In this document: piece after piece, positions 15,622-24,225 of the stretch | Position numbering within the stretch: the stretch's first letter is position 1 | How the letters are laid out: each line of letters starts with the position of its first letter | Assembly: GCF_030730945.1 (NCBI RefSeq) | Contig: NZ_JAVAMS010000002.1 | Coordinates: forward strand, 434,001-498,000 | From: Aurantiacibacter poecillastricola | GTDB lineage: Bacteria > Pseudomonadota > Alphaproteobacteria > Sphingomonadales > Sphingomonadaceae | Direction of reading: 5' to 3' | Length of the DNA stretch: 64,000 nucleotides | Position numbers and translations under genes: made by a program | The notes under the pieces: generated by a model | What the model saw: the letters and a program-made list of their open reading frames with translations, nothing else | What the model was told of the DNA's origin: nothing | Databases searched by the model: none

Positions 15622-16845
15622 CTAGTTTCGCTTGCGATCCCGCGCCGCCAGCAACCGCAAACGCAAGGCGTTGAGCTTGATGAACCCTCCCGCGTCCTGC
15701 TGGTCGTAAGCGCCGGCATCGTCTTCGAAGGTGACGTGAGCCTCCGAATAGAGCGAGTTGGGCGACTTGCGTCCCACCAGATGCGCGGCGCCCTTGTAGA
15801 GCATAAGGCGAACCGTGCCGTTCACCTTCTCCTGGCTGAGATCGACGGCGGCCTGGAGCATCTCGCGCTCGGGGCTGAACCAGAAGCCGTTATAGATGAG
15901 CTCCGCATAGCGCGGCATCAGCTCGTCCTTGAGATGCGCTGCGCCTCGATCGAGCGTAACCTGCTCGATGCCGCGATGCGCCACCGCATAGATCGTGCCG
16001 CCGGGCGTCTCGTACATGCCGCGCGATTTCATGCCGACAAAGCGATTCTCGACGAGGTCAAGGCGACCGATGCCGTGCTTGCGACCCAATTCGTTGAGCG
16101 CAGCGAGCAGGGTGGCGGGGCTCATCGCCTCGCCGTTCAGCGAGACGCCGTCGCCCTTCTCGAAGCCGATCTCGACATATTCGGGCTCGTCCGGCGCTTC
16201 GAGCGGAGAGACCGTACGCGAAAACACGTAGTCCGGTGTCTCCTCCCAGGGATCTTCCAGCACCTTGCCTTCCGAAGAGGTGTGCAAGAGGTTGGCATCG
16301 GTGGAGAAGGGCGCCTCGCCGCGCTTGTCCTTCGGGACGGCGATCTGGTGCGCCTCGGCCCAGGCGATCAGCGCGCTGCGGCTCGTGAGATCCCACTCAC
16401 GCCAAGGAGCGATCACCTTGATATCTGGGTCGAGCGCATAGGCGGACAGTTCGAAGCGGACCTGGTCGTTGCCCTTGCCGGTCGCGCCGTGGGCGATGGC
16501 ATCGGCGCCGGTCTCGTGCGCGATCTCGACCAGGCGCTTGGAGATCAGCGGGCGGGCGATGCTGGTGCCGAGCAGGTAGTCACCCTCGTATCGGGCATTG
16601 GCGCGCATCATGGGGAAGACGTAGTCGCGCACGAACTCCTCGCGCACGTCCTCGATATAGATGTGCTTGTCGGGAATGCCCATGGCGCGGGCCTTCTCGC
16701 GCGCCGGCTCGATCTCCTCGCCCTGGCCGAGATCGGCGGTGAAGGTGACGACCTCCAGCCCGCGCTCTGTCTCCAGCCACTTGGCGATGACGCTGGTATC
16801 CAGCCCGCCCGAATAGGCAAGGACGACACGTTTGATATCGGACAT
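15622..16845 (-). CDS. argG: argininosuccinate synthase
   Basis: The predicted protein has 407 residues, the usual length. It joins citrulline and aspartate using ATP in arginine biosynthesis. The N-terminus [18 protein letters not shown] is the ATP pyrophosphatase loop. Further family sequences include [13 protein letters not shown] (about residue 120) and SDTN-type substrate contacts. It is the last gene of a same-strand run that starts at 21421, 63 bases after the exported hypothetical gene. The gap leaves room for its own promoter. Confidence 0.97.
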   Translation of the reverse strand: MSDIKRVVLAYSGGLDTSVIAKWLETERGLEVVTFTADLGQGEEIEPAREKARAMGIPDKHIYIEDVREEFVRDYVFPMMRANARYEGDYLLGTSIARPLISKRLVEIAHETGADAIAHGATGKGNDQVRFELSAYALDPDIKVIAPWREWDLTSRSALIAWAEAHQIAVPKDKRGEAPFSTDANLLHTSSEGKVLEDPWEETPDYVFSRTVSPLEAPDEPEYVEIGFEKGDGVSLNGEAMSPATLLAALNELGRKHGIGRLDLVENRFVGMKSRGMYETPGGTIYAVAHRGIEQVTLDRGAAHLKDELMPRYAELIYNGFWFSPEREMLQAAVDLSQEKVNGTVRLMLYKGAAHLVGRKSPNSLYSEAHVTFEDDAGAYDQQDAGGFIKLNALRLRLLAARDRKRN

Positions 16846-16908
16846 GGACGAATCCCGTTCACAGAAATTGCGTCGCGGCGGTTAGCAGCGCAATCGGGTT
16901 ACCGCAAA

Positions 16909-17466
16909 CTACTCTATCTCCCGTGCCCCAAGCTGCGGGTTCTTGCGCGTGACGTAGTTGAGCCAGGCCTTCGGGCGGCGCAGGTATTCCTCCGGCACGT
17001 CCGCATCCACGCCCACAAGTCGCGCAAGGGCGGCAACGAAGTGGATGCAGTTGTTTTCGTCGAGATCGTAATAATCGCCCGGATAGTCCCGCCAGGCCAG
17101 CACGGTGGCGATCATGCGGCGATAGCGCTGATCCGACACGGTGACCGTAAAATGCCGGTTGGTGTTGGCGATGGTCTGGTCCGTCTCGGTAATGATCATG
17201 TGCTCGGCAGGGCCGGAGGTAATGGCCTCGGCGGAGTTGCGTGCGGAGAAACCGTAATTCTCGCTCACCCGCGTGCCGTCGTCCAGCGTGCCCTCGAACA
17301 CCACGAAAGTATGCGGATAGCGGCCCCACAGCACCGATCCGTTGAAGGAGTGGAACGAGACCTGCACATCGGCCTGTGCCGGCGCAGCGATTCCCAGCGT
17401 TGCAAGAGCCAGCAGCATCGCCGCCATGCAGCGAGCGAATAATCGGGAAAAGGCGCGGGGGATCAT
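16909..17466 (-). CDS. exported hypothetical protein with NCIHF motif
   Basis: The predicted protein has 185 residues. A Sec signal (FARCMAAMLLALATLGIAAPAQA) is followed by a compact periplasmic domain with SFNGSVLWGRYPHTFVVFEG, SENYGFSA and, near residue 145, ENNCIHFVAALARLVG. The Cys-x-His arrangement and overall layout recall permuted papain-like folds, but this is an inference from shape and no family is assigned. The ATG overlaps the stop of the MATE exporter gene as ATGA, so the two are translationally coupled. Confidence 0.75.
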   Translation of the reverse strand: MIPRAFSRLFARCMAAMLLALATLGIAAPAQADVQVSFHSFNGSVLWGRYPHTFVVFEGTLDDGTRVSENYGFSARNSAEAITSGPAEHMIITETDQTIANTNRHFTVTVSDQRYRRMIATVLAWRDYPGDYYDLDENNCIHFVAALARLVGVDADVPEEYLRRPKAWLNYVTRKNPQLGAREIE

Positions 17467-18824
17467 GTCGAGCTATCAGCCTGTGATTGGGGGGCATTGC
17501 TCACATCGCGGAGCAATTCCGGCAGATACAGTGCGAGGCCGCCCGCGCGCAAGAGGTAGCTGGCGGTCATGGCGATCCATGCGCCGGTATTATCGAAGGG
17601 GCGCAGCGCAAGGTCGAGGCCAATATAAAGCACCGTCGCCGCCACCCCGGCATTGCGTAGCGCCGTTCCCCGAGTGGTGCCGATGAAGATCCCGTCGAGC
17701 AGCCAGCTCGGCATTCCGAGCAGCGGGACGAGGGCGGCGAAGGGCAGGAAGGCGCGTGCCGTCGCCCGCACATCGGGATCGGTCGTGAGCAGGTCGATCA
17801 CCGGACCGCCGAGGATGAGAAAGGCAAGGGCGAGCGCTGCTCCGCTCAGCAGCGAGAACTCTCCTGCAAGGCGGATGGCGCGCAGGAAGCGGGGCCGGTC
17901 GCCTTGCCCATAGGCGCTGCCGACGCGTTCCTCTGCCGTGAAGGCGAAAGCATCGAGGATGAAGGCGGCGAAACTCACGAATTGCAGCAGCACGTGGTTT
18001 GCCGCCAGCGTCTCCGCGCCGAGCCGCGCTCCGGCATTGGCAAACCATGTGAAGAGGATGAGGAGGGCCACGGTGCGGATCATGATGTCGCGATTGACCG
18101 CGAAAAGCCGGGAGAGCCGCTCGCGGTCGGTCAACAGGCTGCGCGGCGTGCGGGCGAGCACGGCGAGCAGGTTGGCACCCGCGACGCGGCCCACGATGAG
18201 GACGCCGAGGACGAGCGCGATGGCCTCCGCGCAAGCCGTTCCAAGGCCGACACCGAACGCGCCATAGTCAAGGCCCCAGACGAAACCGATGTCGAGCCCG
18301 ATATTGGCGAGGTTCATCACGATCTGCAGGACGAGCGCATCGCGCGTGCGCCCGAGGCCCAGCAGCCAGCCATTGATGGCATAGACCGACAGCGCAGCGG
18401 GAGCGCCGAGGAAACGGCCCTGCATGTAACCTGTCGCCTCGGCATCGACGGCGGGCGTGCCGCTCATCACCGCCAGCGCCGCTTCGCGCACAGGCCAGCT
18501 GATTGCCAGCAGGACGAGGCCAAGGCCGAAGCCGATCGCGAGCGCGCGCAGCAGCAGCGCCTCCACCTCGGCCCGGTCGCCCGAACCCTGCGCCTGCGCG
18601 GTAAGCCCGGTCATGCCCATGCGCAGGAAGCCGAACGTCCAGAACACCAGCGTGATGACAGTCGCACCAAGGGCCACGCCAGCCAGCGCCACGGTGTCCC
18701 CCGTTCGGCCGATCACTGCGGTATCGACAATGCCTACCAGAGGCACGGAGGCCTGTCCGAGCATGATCGGCCAAGCCTGCGCGAACACGGCGCGGCGGGT
18801 GAGGGGAGAGGGGGCGGCGGTCAT
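17463..18824 (-). CDS. MATE family efflux transporter, DinF type
   Basis: The predicted protein has 453 residues and 12 hydrophobic segments. It is an inner-membrane antiporter that exports drugs or metabolites using a sodium or proton gradient. The N-terminal half has PIMLGQASVPLVGIVDTAVIG and TFGFLRMGMTGLTAQA, which are characteristic of the DinF branch. It starts 24 bases after the cyclopropane synthase stop and overlaps the next gene by four bases, so it belongs to the same operon. The substrate is unknown. DinF homologues are SOS-linked in E. coli, but no LexA box is visible here. Confidence 0.92.
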   Translation of the reverse strand: MTAAPSPLTRRAVFAQAWPIMLGQASVPLVGIVDTAVIGRTGDTVALAGVALGATVITLVFWTFGFLRMGMTGLTAQAQGSGDRAEVEALLLRALAIGFGLGLVLLAISWPVREAALAVMSGTPAVDAEATGYMQGRFLGAPAALSVYAINGWLLGLGRTRDALVLQIVMNLANIGLDIGFVWGLDYGAFGVGLGTACAEAIALVLGVLIVGRVAGANLLAVLARTPRSLLTDRERLSRLFAVNRDIMIRTVALLILFTWFANAGARLGAETLAANHVLLQFVSFAAFILDAFAFTAEERVGSAYGQGDRPRFLRAIRLAGEFSLLSGAALALAFLILGGPVIDLLTTDPDVRATARAFLPFAALVPLLGMPSWLLDGIFIGTTRGTALRNAGVAATVLYIGLDLALRPFDNTGAWIAMTASYLLRAGGLALYLPELLRDVSNAPQSQADSST

Positions 18825-18848
18825 TCGTGCCGCCCTAGCGGCCTTCGC

Positions 18849-20102
18849 TCACCCCTCCAACAGGCGCTGTTCGGCTTCGGCCATGTAATCGCGGGTGAGG
18901 GGGAGCGCACGGCGTTCGCGGGCGAACTGGATCTGGTAGTTGCACATGCCGCCATGCTCGAAAACGGTGGCGGCTCCCGCGAGGTAGAAGGTCCACAGGC
19001 GATAGAACCGCTCATCGTAAAGGGCGACTATCGCGTCCTTGTGCTGCTGGCACCGCGCATACCACTCGCGGATCGTGCGGGCATAATGGAGGCGCAGCAT
19101 CTCCACGTCGGTCGCCATCAGGCGCACTTTCTCGCTGGCGGCGACGGTCTCGCTGAGCGCCGGGATATAGCCGCCAGGAAAGATCCACTTGTCGGTGAAG
19201 GCATCGGTACGGCCCGGCGAGCCCAGCCTGCCGATCGTGTGTACCAGCGCCGTTCCCTCGGGCGAGAGCATTCGGGCGCAGCAGCGGAAGAACGTCTCGA
19301 ATTGCGGGCGGCCGACATGCTCGAACATGCCGACAGATACGATCCGATCGAAGGTGCGGCCCGTCGCGGCAAGATCGCGGTAATCGATGAGTTCGAAGCG
19401 CACCTTGTCGGCAACGCCCGCTTCCTTGGCTCGCTCGCGGGCGAGGGCCAGCTGTTCCGCGCTCAGGGTAATGCCCGTTACCTCAACCCCTGCACGTTGC
19501 GCCAGGAAGATGGCCATGCCGCCCCAGCCACAGCCGATGTCGAGCACGTGGCAGCCCGGCTCCAACTTCAGCTTGGCGGCGATATGCGCCAGCTTCGCTT
19601 CCTGTGCCTCGGCCAGCGTCATATCCTCGCGCGGCCAGTAGGCGCAGGAATATTGCATGTGTTCGGCATCCAGCATCAGCCGGTAGAGGTCGTTGCCGAT
19701 ATCGTAGTGATGCGCCACATTGCGGCGCGCGCTGCCGGGCCGGTTCACGCTGCGCAGCGCCGACTTCGCCTTGCCGCGAATCCGCCGGCCGAAGCTGGGC
19801 GGGGCGAGATCGGCCTTGTCCTCCCACCGGTTGTTCATCCGGGCGAGCGAGACGAGGCCCATGATGTCATCCTCGGCCACAATTACGCGGCCATCCATGT
19901 AGGCTTCGCCCACTCCCAGGCGGGGATCGAGCAGGATGTCGCGCGGTACGGCCTCGTCGGTGAAGCCGATTGCGATATCGGGATAACCGGGCGCGGGCGT
20001 GCCGAAGACTTCGGTAGTGCCATCGGCGAAGGTGACGGCCAGCGTGCCGCGCTTCACCATTCCGCTCAACAGACGCGAAATCAACCGCCGCGATGCGCCC
20101 AT
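18849..20102 (-). CDS. cfa: cyclopropane-fatty-acyl-phospholipid synthase
   Basis: The predicted protein has 417 residues. It methylenates unsaturated acyl chains of membrane phospholipids using S-adenosylmethionine. The core is canonical: HHYDIGNDLYRLMLD, YSCAYW (active-site Cys region), SAM loop VLDIGCGWGGMAIFLA, SVGMFEHVG (Glu), LVHTIG (His and Ile) and LHYARTIREW (Tyr), the residues that hold the bicarbonate ion in the E. coli enzyme. The ATG at 20102 follows the upstream paralogue's stop by five bases, so the two are co-transcribed. The open frame extends further upstream, but that part overlaps the neighbour and is not conserved-looking. Confidence 0.95.
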   Translation of the reverse strand: MGASRRLISRLLSGMVKRGTLAVTFADGTTEVFGTPAPGYPDIAIGFTDEAVPRDILLDPRLGVGEAYMDGRVIVAEDDIMGLVSLARMNNRWEDKADLAPPSFGRRIRGKAKSALRSVNRPGSARRNVAHHYDIGNDLYRLMLDAEHMQYSCAYWPREDMTLAEAQEAKLAHIAAKLKLEPGCHVLDIGCGWGGMAIFLAQRAGVEVTGITLSAEQLALARERAKEAGVADKVRFELIDYRDLAATGRTFDRIVSVGMFEHVGRPQFETFFRCCARMLSPEGTALVHTIGRLGSPGRTDAFTDKWIFPGGYIPALSETVAASEKVRLMATDVEMLRLHYARTIREWYARCQQHKDAIVALYDERFYRLWTFYLAGAATVFEHGGMCNYQIQFARERRALPLTRDYMAEAEQRLLEG

Positions 20103-20107
20103 GCCTG

Positions 20108-21421
20108 CTACTCCGCTGCTTCCTTCAGTTCCGGACCCAGATGCCATTGCGGTGGCTCTTCCAACCCGCGCAGACGCGCGCTTTCCTCGTAGACATAGTC
20201 GCCCGTCATGGGGATCGCGTCGCGCTCCTTCACGTACTGGATCTGCCAGTTCACCAGCGTGCCGTGACGGAAGCTCTGCTCCGCGCCGGCGAGGTAGAAC
20301 TGCCACATGCGGAAGAACTCCTCGTCATAGAGCTCGACCAGCTCGTCACGGTGCATGGTGGTGCGGTTGTACCATTCCTCCAGCGTGTGGCTGTAGTGGA
20401 AGCGCATCGCCTCCACGTCCATCACCTGCCAGCCTGCCTTCTCGCTTTCGGTCACGAGTTCGGAGAGGGCCGGGATGTAGCCGCCGGGGAAGATGTACTT
20501 GCGCGTCCACGCATCGGTAAAGCCGGGAGGGCCCGCGCGCCCGCAGCAATGGCTGAACATCACGCCATCGGGACGCAGCAACTCGTACGTCTTCGCCATG
20601 AATTCGGGGTAATGCGGAGTGCCGACATGCTCCAGCAGGCCGACCGAGCTGATCCGGTCGAACGTGCCGACGACGTCGCGATAGTCCATCAGCGCGAACT
20701 TCACCTTGTCGGAGACGCCCGCTTCCTTCGCCCGCTCCTTGCAGAAGGCGATCTGGTCCGGGGCGAGAGCGACGCCCAGCACCTCCGCGCCGTAATGCTT
20801 GTTCAGATATAGGGCGAGCCCGCCCCATCCGCAGCCGATATCGAGCACGCGCAAAGGGCGATCCATCTCGCGCGCCTGCTGCATGTACATCTTGGCGACG
20901 ATATGCGCCTTCTTGTCGAGCTGCGCTTTCTCGAGGCTGTTCGCCGTGTCGCGGTAGTAGCCCATCGTGTACTGCCGGTCCTCGTCCAGGAACAGCTCGT
21001 ACAGGCGGCGGGTGAGATTGTAGGTGTGCTCGGCATTCTTGCGCGCCTTGCCGCGCAGGTTCACGCTGTCGATCTTCGCCGCGGTCTTCTGGGCAAGCCG
21101 CTTGAGCGTGCCCTGCGGCTGCAATGCCCTGTCGCCATGCACCTTCGCCTGCCCGGTGACATAGAGCACCATGTCGCGAATGTCGTAGGGATCCTCGACC
21201 TCCAGCCAGCCCCACATATACGCTTCGCCCGCGCCCACCTGCGGATACCGGGCGATGTGGCTGGATGCCCTGGGATTGGTCAGCCGCACATGCACCGGCT
21301 GGGCGTATTCGCCGTTTACATCCCCGCCGGGACCGTATTCATAAACCTTGCCATCGTAATCGGTGACCACGAGCTTGCCGGCCCGGATCAGTTTTTTCAG
21401 CATCTTGTCTAGCAGCCACAT
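20108..21421 (-). CDS. cyclopropane-synthase-like lipid methyltransferase, divergent paralogue
   Basis: The predicted protein has 437 residues from the ATG at 21421, which follows a GGGGGA ribosome-binding stretch; a longer frame to 21487 is less likely. The SAM loop VLDIGCGWGGLALYLNK, the Glu loop SVGLLEHVG and HYSHTLEEWY are kept. However, the YSCAY segment of true synthases reads YTMGY, so the Cys is lost. The HTIG segment reads HCCG, and HYDxGN reads TYNLTRR. It therefore probably acts on lipids but may not make cyclopropane rings; related enzymes methylate fatty-acid double bonds without ring closure. It is first in the operon with cfa and the MATE exporter, and divergent from the gene at 21511. 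Confidence 0.85.
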   Translation of the reverse strand: MWLLDKMLKKLIRAGKLVVTDYDGKVYEYGPGGDVNGEYAQPVHVRLTNPRASSHIARYPQVGAGEAYMWGWLEVEDPYDIRDMVLYVTGQAKVHGDRALQPQGTLKRLAQKTAAKIDSVNLRGKARKNAEHTYNLTRRLYELFLDEDRQYTMGYYRDTANSLEKAQLDKKAHIVAKMYMQQAREMDRPLRVLDIGCGWGGLALYLNKHYGAEVLGVALAPDQIAFCKERAKEAGVSDKVKFALMDYRDVVGTFDRISSVGLLEHVGTPHYPEFMAKTYELLRPDGVMFSHCCGRAGPPGFTDAWTRKYIFPGGYIPALSELVTESEKAGWQVMDVEAMRFHYSHTLEEWYNRTTMHRDELVELYDEEFFRMWQFYLAGAEQSFRHGTLVNWQIQYVKERDAIPMTGDYVYEESARLRGLEEPPQWHLGPELKEAAE

Positions 21422-21510
21422 CGGCGCCCGGTCCCCCGTTTCGGTTTCGATTGCGGCGGGTTTGGGGACCGATTGGCGGCGAGTCAATTCTGCGGTAGAC
21501 TTCGTTCGGA

Positions 21511-21954
21511 ATGAGCGAGAACAGCACCCTACCCACAGATGCTAGCGTCGATGAATTCATCGACCGCGTGGATCAGGCGCGCAAGCGCGAGGAGGCTCGC
21601 GAATTGGATGCCCTGTTCCGCAAGGTGACGGGCAAGGAGCCGGTGATGTGGGGCCCCTCGATTATCGGCTACGGCTCGTATCACTACAAGTACGACAGCG
21701 GACGCGAGGGCGACATGTGCCGGACAGGCTTCAGCCCGCGCAAGGCGAAGCACTCGATCTACCTGATGGCCCAGTATTGCGATGAGGACACGCAGGCGAA
21801 GAGTGCCGAATTGCTGGAGCGGCTCGGCAAGTACTCGCAAGGCGCGAGCTGCCTCTACATCAACAAGCTGGCCGATGTGGATATGGCCGTGCTGGAAGAG
21901 ATGATCGCGCTCAACTGGCAGGCGATGAACCGGAAATATCCGCCCGCAGGCTAG
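21511..21954 (+). CDS. DUF1801 domain protein
   Basis: The predicted protein has 147 residues. It is a small soluble protein with the DUF1801/YdhG-type core: ELDALFRKVTGKEPVMWGPSIIGYGSYHYKY near residues 30-60, then a basic strand and KLADVDMAVLEEMI at the end. The molecular role of this family is unsettled. Its stop overlaps the stop of the convergent oxidoreductase gene, sharing the tetranucleotide CTAG. Confidence 0.85.
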   Translation: MSENSTLPTDASVDEFIDRVDQARKREEARELDALFRKVTGKEPVMWGPSIIGYGSYHYKYDSGREGDMCRTGFSPRKAKHSIYLMAQYCDEDTQAKSAELLERLGKYSQGASCLYINKLADVDMAVLEEMIALNWQAMNRKYPPAG

Positions 21955-22697
21955 ATCCCCGCATACCACTGGTAGCCGGAGCGATCCTCCCAGTAGCCGC
22001 CCTTGCCCTCTCCGATATCGTCGAGGCTGGCGACCGCGTCGATCCCGGTGAGGTACTTTGCGTGCTTGTATCCCAGCTGCCGCTCGATCCTCAGGCGCAG
22101 CGGCGCACCGTTGCGGACGGGAAGTGGATCCCCGTTGAGGCGGTGGGCGATGATCGTCTGCGGGTGAATGGCATCGTCCATGTCGCAGCTTTCGTAATAG
22201 TCCTGCCCGTTGAGGTTGTCGGCACAGCGAAAGACGATGAAGTTCGCCTCCGGCCGGACCTGCGCCGCCTCGAGGATCGTGGACAGCTGCGGCCCGGTCC
22301 ATTCACCGATCGCGCTCCAGCCCTCGACGCAATCGTGGCGGGTTATCTGCGTGCGCTGGGGCAGGGCGCGAATGTCGTCCATCGAAAGCTCGCCCGGATT
22401 GTCGACCAGTCCGCCGACGGCAAGGCGCCAGTTGGCAAAGCCGTTCGCCTCGGCTGCGCGGTAGGCCTCGGTATCGACGGTCAGGCTGCCATTGCCGCGG
22501 AAGAAGGGCGAGAGATCGGCGCGGGTATATTCCGGCGCCATGGGTATGCGGCCGACGCCCAGCGCGCGGTGCAGGCCGCGGTGCCAGCCTTGTGCGCCTT
22601 CCACGAGCTTGCCGAACCATGCCGTCTCGCCGATCTCGTTGCACCCGTTGAGGAACGCAGCTCCCGCGGCCACCAGGAAATTGCGACGCTGCATCAT
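21951..22697 (-). CDS. Tat-exported molybdopterin-dependent oxidoreductase (sulfite-oxidase fold)
   Basis: The predicted protein has 248 residues. The N-terminus MMQRRNFLVAAGAAFLNGC carries a twin-arginine signal and a lipobox-like LNGC, so it may be a periplasmic lipoprotein. The molybdenum-ligand Cys is seen at residue 123 in TRHDCVEGWSAIGEW, followed by RCADNLNGQDYYESCDM, RNGAPLRLRIERQLGYKHAKYL and a C-terminal WYAG sequence. This is the MsrP/sulfite-oxidase family. It starts inside the stop of the cytochrome b gene (ATGA overlap), which is presumably its membrane electron donor, as MsrQ is for MsrP. The substrate is not determinable; oxidised methionine or sulfite are the family's usual ones. 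Confidence 0.9.
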   Translation of the reverse strand: MMQRRNFLVAAGAAFLNGCNEIGETAWFGKLVEGAQGWHRGLHRALGVGRIPMAPEYTRADLSPFFRGNGSLTVDTEAYRAAEANGFANWRLAVGGLVDNPGELSMDDIRALPQRTQITRHDCVEGWSAIGEWTGPQLSTILEAAQVRPEANFIVFRCADNLNGQDYYESCDMDDAIHPQTIIAHRLNGDPLPVRNGAPLRLRIERQLGYKHAKYLTGIDAVASLDDIGEGKGGYWEDRSGYQWYAGI

Positions 22698-23368
22698 TCT
22701 TTCCCTCCGGTGATCATCGCACGCACCTGGCTGATCGGCCCTGCCGCCAGCACCAGCAGGATGTGAATCACGAAAAACCCGAACAGCAGCCAGGCGGCTA
22801 TGAAATGCAAGGATCGCGCACTCTGGCGACCGCCGAAGATTTCCGTCATCCACGGCCACGCGGCTTCCATGCCCGGGCTCATCACCATGCCGGTGAAGAT
22901 CATCAGCGGAATGAGGATCAGGATGACGCTCGCATAGGCGATCTTCTGCAGGATATTGTACTTGCCTTCGCCGTGCTCGAAATTGAATTTCAGGTGCTCG
23001 CGAATGTCCTTCAGGATGCTGGAGGGCTTCCACTCGCGCTTGCTGGCGAAAATGTCGCGCTTCATGTGCCCGTTGGCAAAGGCGAAGATCATGAAGGCCA
23101 GCAGCGAGAAACCGAGCAGCAGGCTGAACAATACGTGCCAGTCACGCGCCGCAGCGAGGCTGTAATAGTCGGGGATCGTCGCCCAGCCCGGAAAGCGCGG
23201 CACTTCCAGCCAGGCTTGTTCCGGCAGGAAGCCGTCATCGCCCCAGTACAGGCGACGGTGGGCGTTCGAGATGTTGAGCCCGCTCATGAACAGGATGATC
23301 AGGCTTACCGCGCTGATCCAGTGCCACAATCGGGTAGAGAGCGCATGGCGCTTGCGAGGCTTTTTCAT
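22694..23368 (-). CDS. cytochrome b561-type membrane protein, partner of the molybdoenzyme
   Basis: The predicted protein has 224 residues and four or five membrane helices. Candidate haem ligands are His in TRLWHWISAVSL (helix 1), RDWHVLFSLLLGF (helix 2) and RSLHFIAAWLLFGFFVIHILL (last helix). It should pass electrons from the quinone pool to the exported molybdoenzyme encoded directly downstream. It begins three bases after the SDR gene stop, so the three genes form an operon. It is not the MsrQ fold by length or motif. Confidence 0.88.
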   Translation of the reverse strand: MKKPRKRHALSTRLWHWISAVSLIILFMSGLNISNAHRRLYWGDDGFLPEQAWLEVPRFPGWATIPDYYSLAAARDWHVLFSLLLGFSLLAFMIFAFANGHMKRDIFASKREWKPSSILKDIREHLKFNFEHGEGKYNILQKIAYASVILILIPLMIFTGMVMSPGMEAAWPWMTEIFGGRQSARSLHFIAAWLLFGFFVIHILLVLAAGPISQVRAMITGGKE

Positions 23369-23371
23369 CGA

Positions 23372-24127
23372 TCAGTCCCCCTCACGTTCCATGTATATGA
23401 CGTCGCGCGGCTGCGATAGCAGGTGCTGGCCGGAATCGACGTAGAGCGCCTGGCCGCTCGCCAACGGACCCTCCGCCAGGAACAGCGCGGCGTCGGCGAC
23501 TTCGCTCGCCCTCGTGCGGCGTTCGAGCAGGTTAAGCCGGTGCGAGCTTTCCGCCTCTTCGGCATCCTGGTCGTGGCTCGGCAGGATGGCGCCCGGCGCA
23601 AGAGTATAGACCCTGTCCTCGCCATCATGCGCCATCGCCAGCATGCGCGCGGCGATATCGGCGGCGGACTTGCTCATCGTATAGCTGAAGAAGTCCGGAT
23701 TGAGGTTGGAGAGCTTCTGGTCGGTCACCTGTACCACGCGCCGCCCCGCAGCGCTGGTGGCATGAGCGAAATAGGCCTGCGCAAGAGCGGCGGGGGAGGC
23801 GGCATTGATCTGCATTGCCCTGCGGTTCGTCTCCGGATCGAGGGCGGTTACATGATCGGGCTCGAAAACCGAGGCAGAGTTTATCAGGCACCGCCAGTCG
23901 GGAAGTCGCCGTGCAAGGCCCGTCACCATGGCGATGCCCGCCTCGATGTCGGATAGGTCACAGCGTACCACGTCCGCGCTGGGGAGTTCCCGCGCAAGGT
24001 CTTCCGCTTCCTTCACCGATCTGTTGCAGTGAATGACGACATGCCAGCCAGCCTCGGAAAACCGGCGGACCATTGCAGCACCCAGGCGTTTTGCACCGCC
24101 TGTTACGAGGACAGCCTTGCGCGTCAT
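23372..24127 (-). CDS. short-chain dehydrogenase, pteridine-reductase-like
   Basis: The predicted protein has 251 residues. The nucleotide-binding loop is VTGGAKRLGAAM (T9-G16), with NSASVFEP near residue 83 and the catalytic Tyr149/Lys153 (YTMSK). The TGGAKRLG form and the DQK triplet in place of the usual catalytic Ser strand are typical of pteridine reductase/FolM-like SDRs. Those make tetrahydropterins, which would fit a role next to a pterin-cofactor enzyme, though this link is an inference. It is first in the operon with the cytochrome b and molybdoenzyme genes. Confidence 0.82.
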   Translation of the reverse strand: MTRKAVLVTGGAKRLGAAMVRRFSEAGWHVVIHCNRSVKEAEDLARELPSADVVRCDLSDIEAGIAMVTGLARRLPDWRCLINSASVFEPDHVTALDPETNRRAMQINAASPAALAQAYFAHATSAAGRRVVQVTDQKLSNLNPDFFSYTMSKSAADIAARMLAMAHDGEDRVYTLAPGAILPSHDQDAEEAESSHRLNLLERRTRASEVADAALFLAEGPLASGQALYVDSGQHLLSQPRDVIYMEREGD

Positions 24128-24147
24128 GAAAAAATGGACAAAGTCAA

Positions 24148-24176
24148 TTGTGAGAACGCTCGCATAGACCTACGAT
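24148..24176 (+). promoter_or_regulatory. putative sigma-70 promoter of the sugar dehydrogenase gene
   Basis: TTGTGA (24148-24153), a 17-base spacer and TACGAT (24171-24176) give four of six matches in each hexamer. The expected transcript would start near 24183, at the base of a hairpin at 24187-24205. Confidence 0.4.
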
Positions 24177-24186
24177 AGTGGCGGGC

Positions 24187-24209
24187 GCCCGGGACACAAC
24201 CGGGCTTTT
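24187..24209 (+). terminator. terminator-like hairpin in the sugar dehydrogenase leader
   Basis: GCCCGG-N7-CCGGGC is followed directly by TTTT, 16 bases before the ATG at 24226. It has the form of an intrinsic terminator but lies in a leader, so it may attenuate or stabilise the transcript. Confidence 0.45.
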
Positions 24210-24225
24210 GGGTTGGGAGACTTTG

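Noticed and set aside
17904..20192. Plus-strand frame of 762 codons across the MATE and cfa genes
   Set aside because: It spans two well-supported minus-strand genes and has no recognisable domain.
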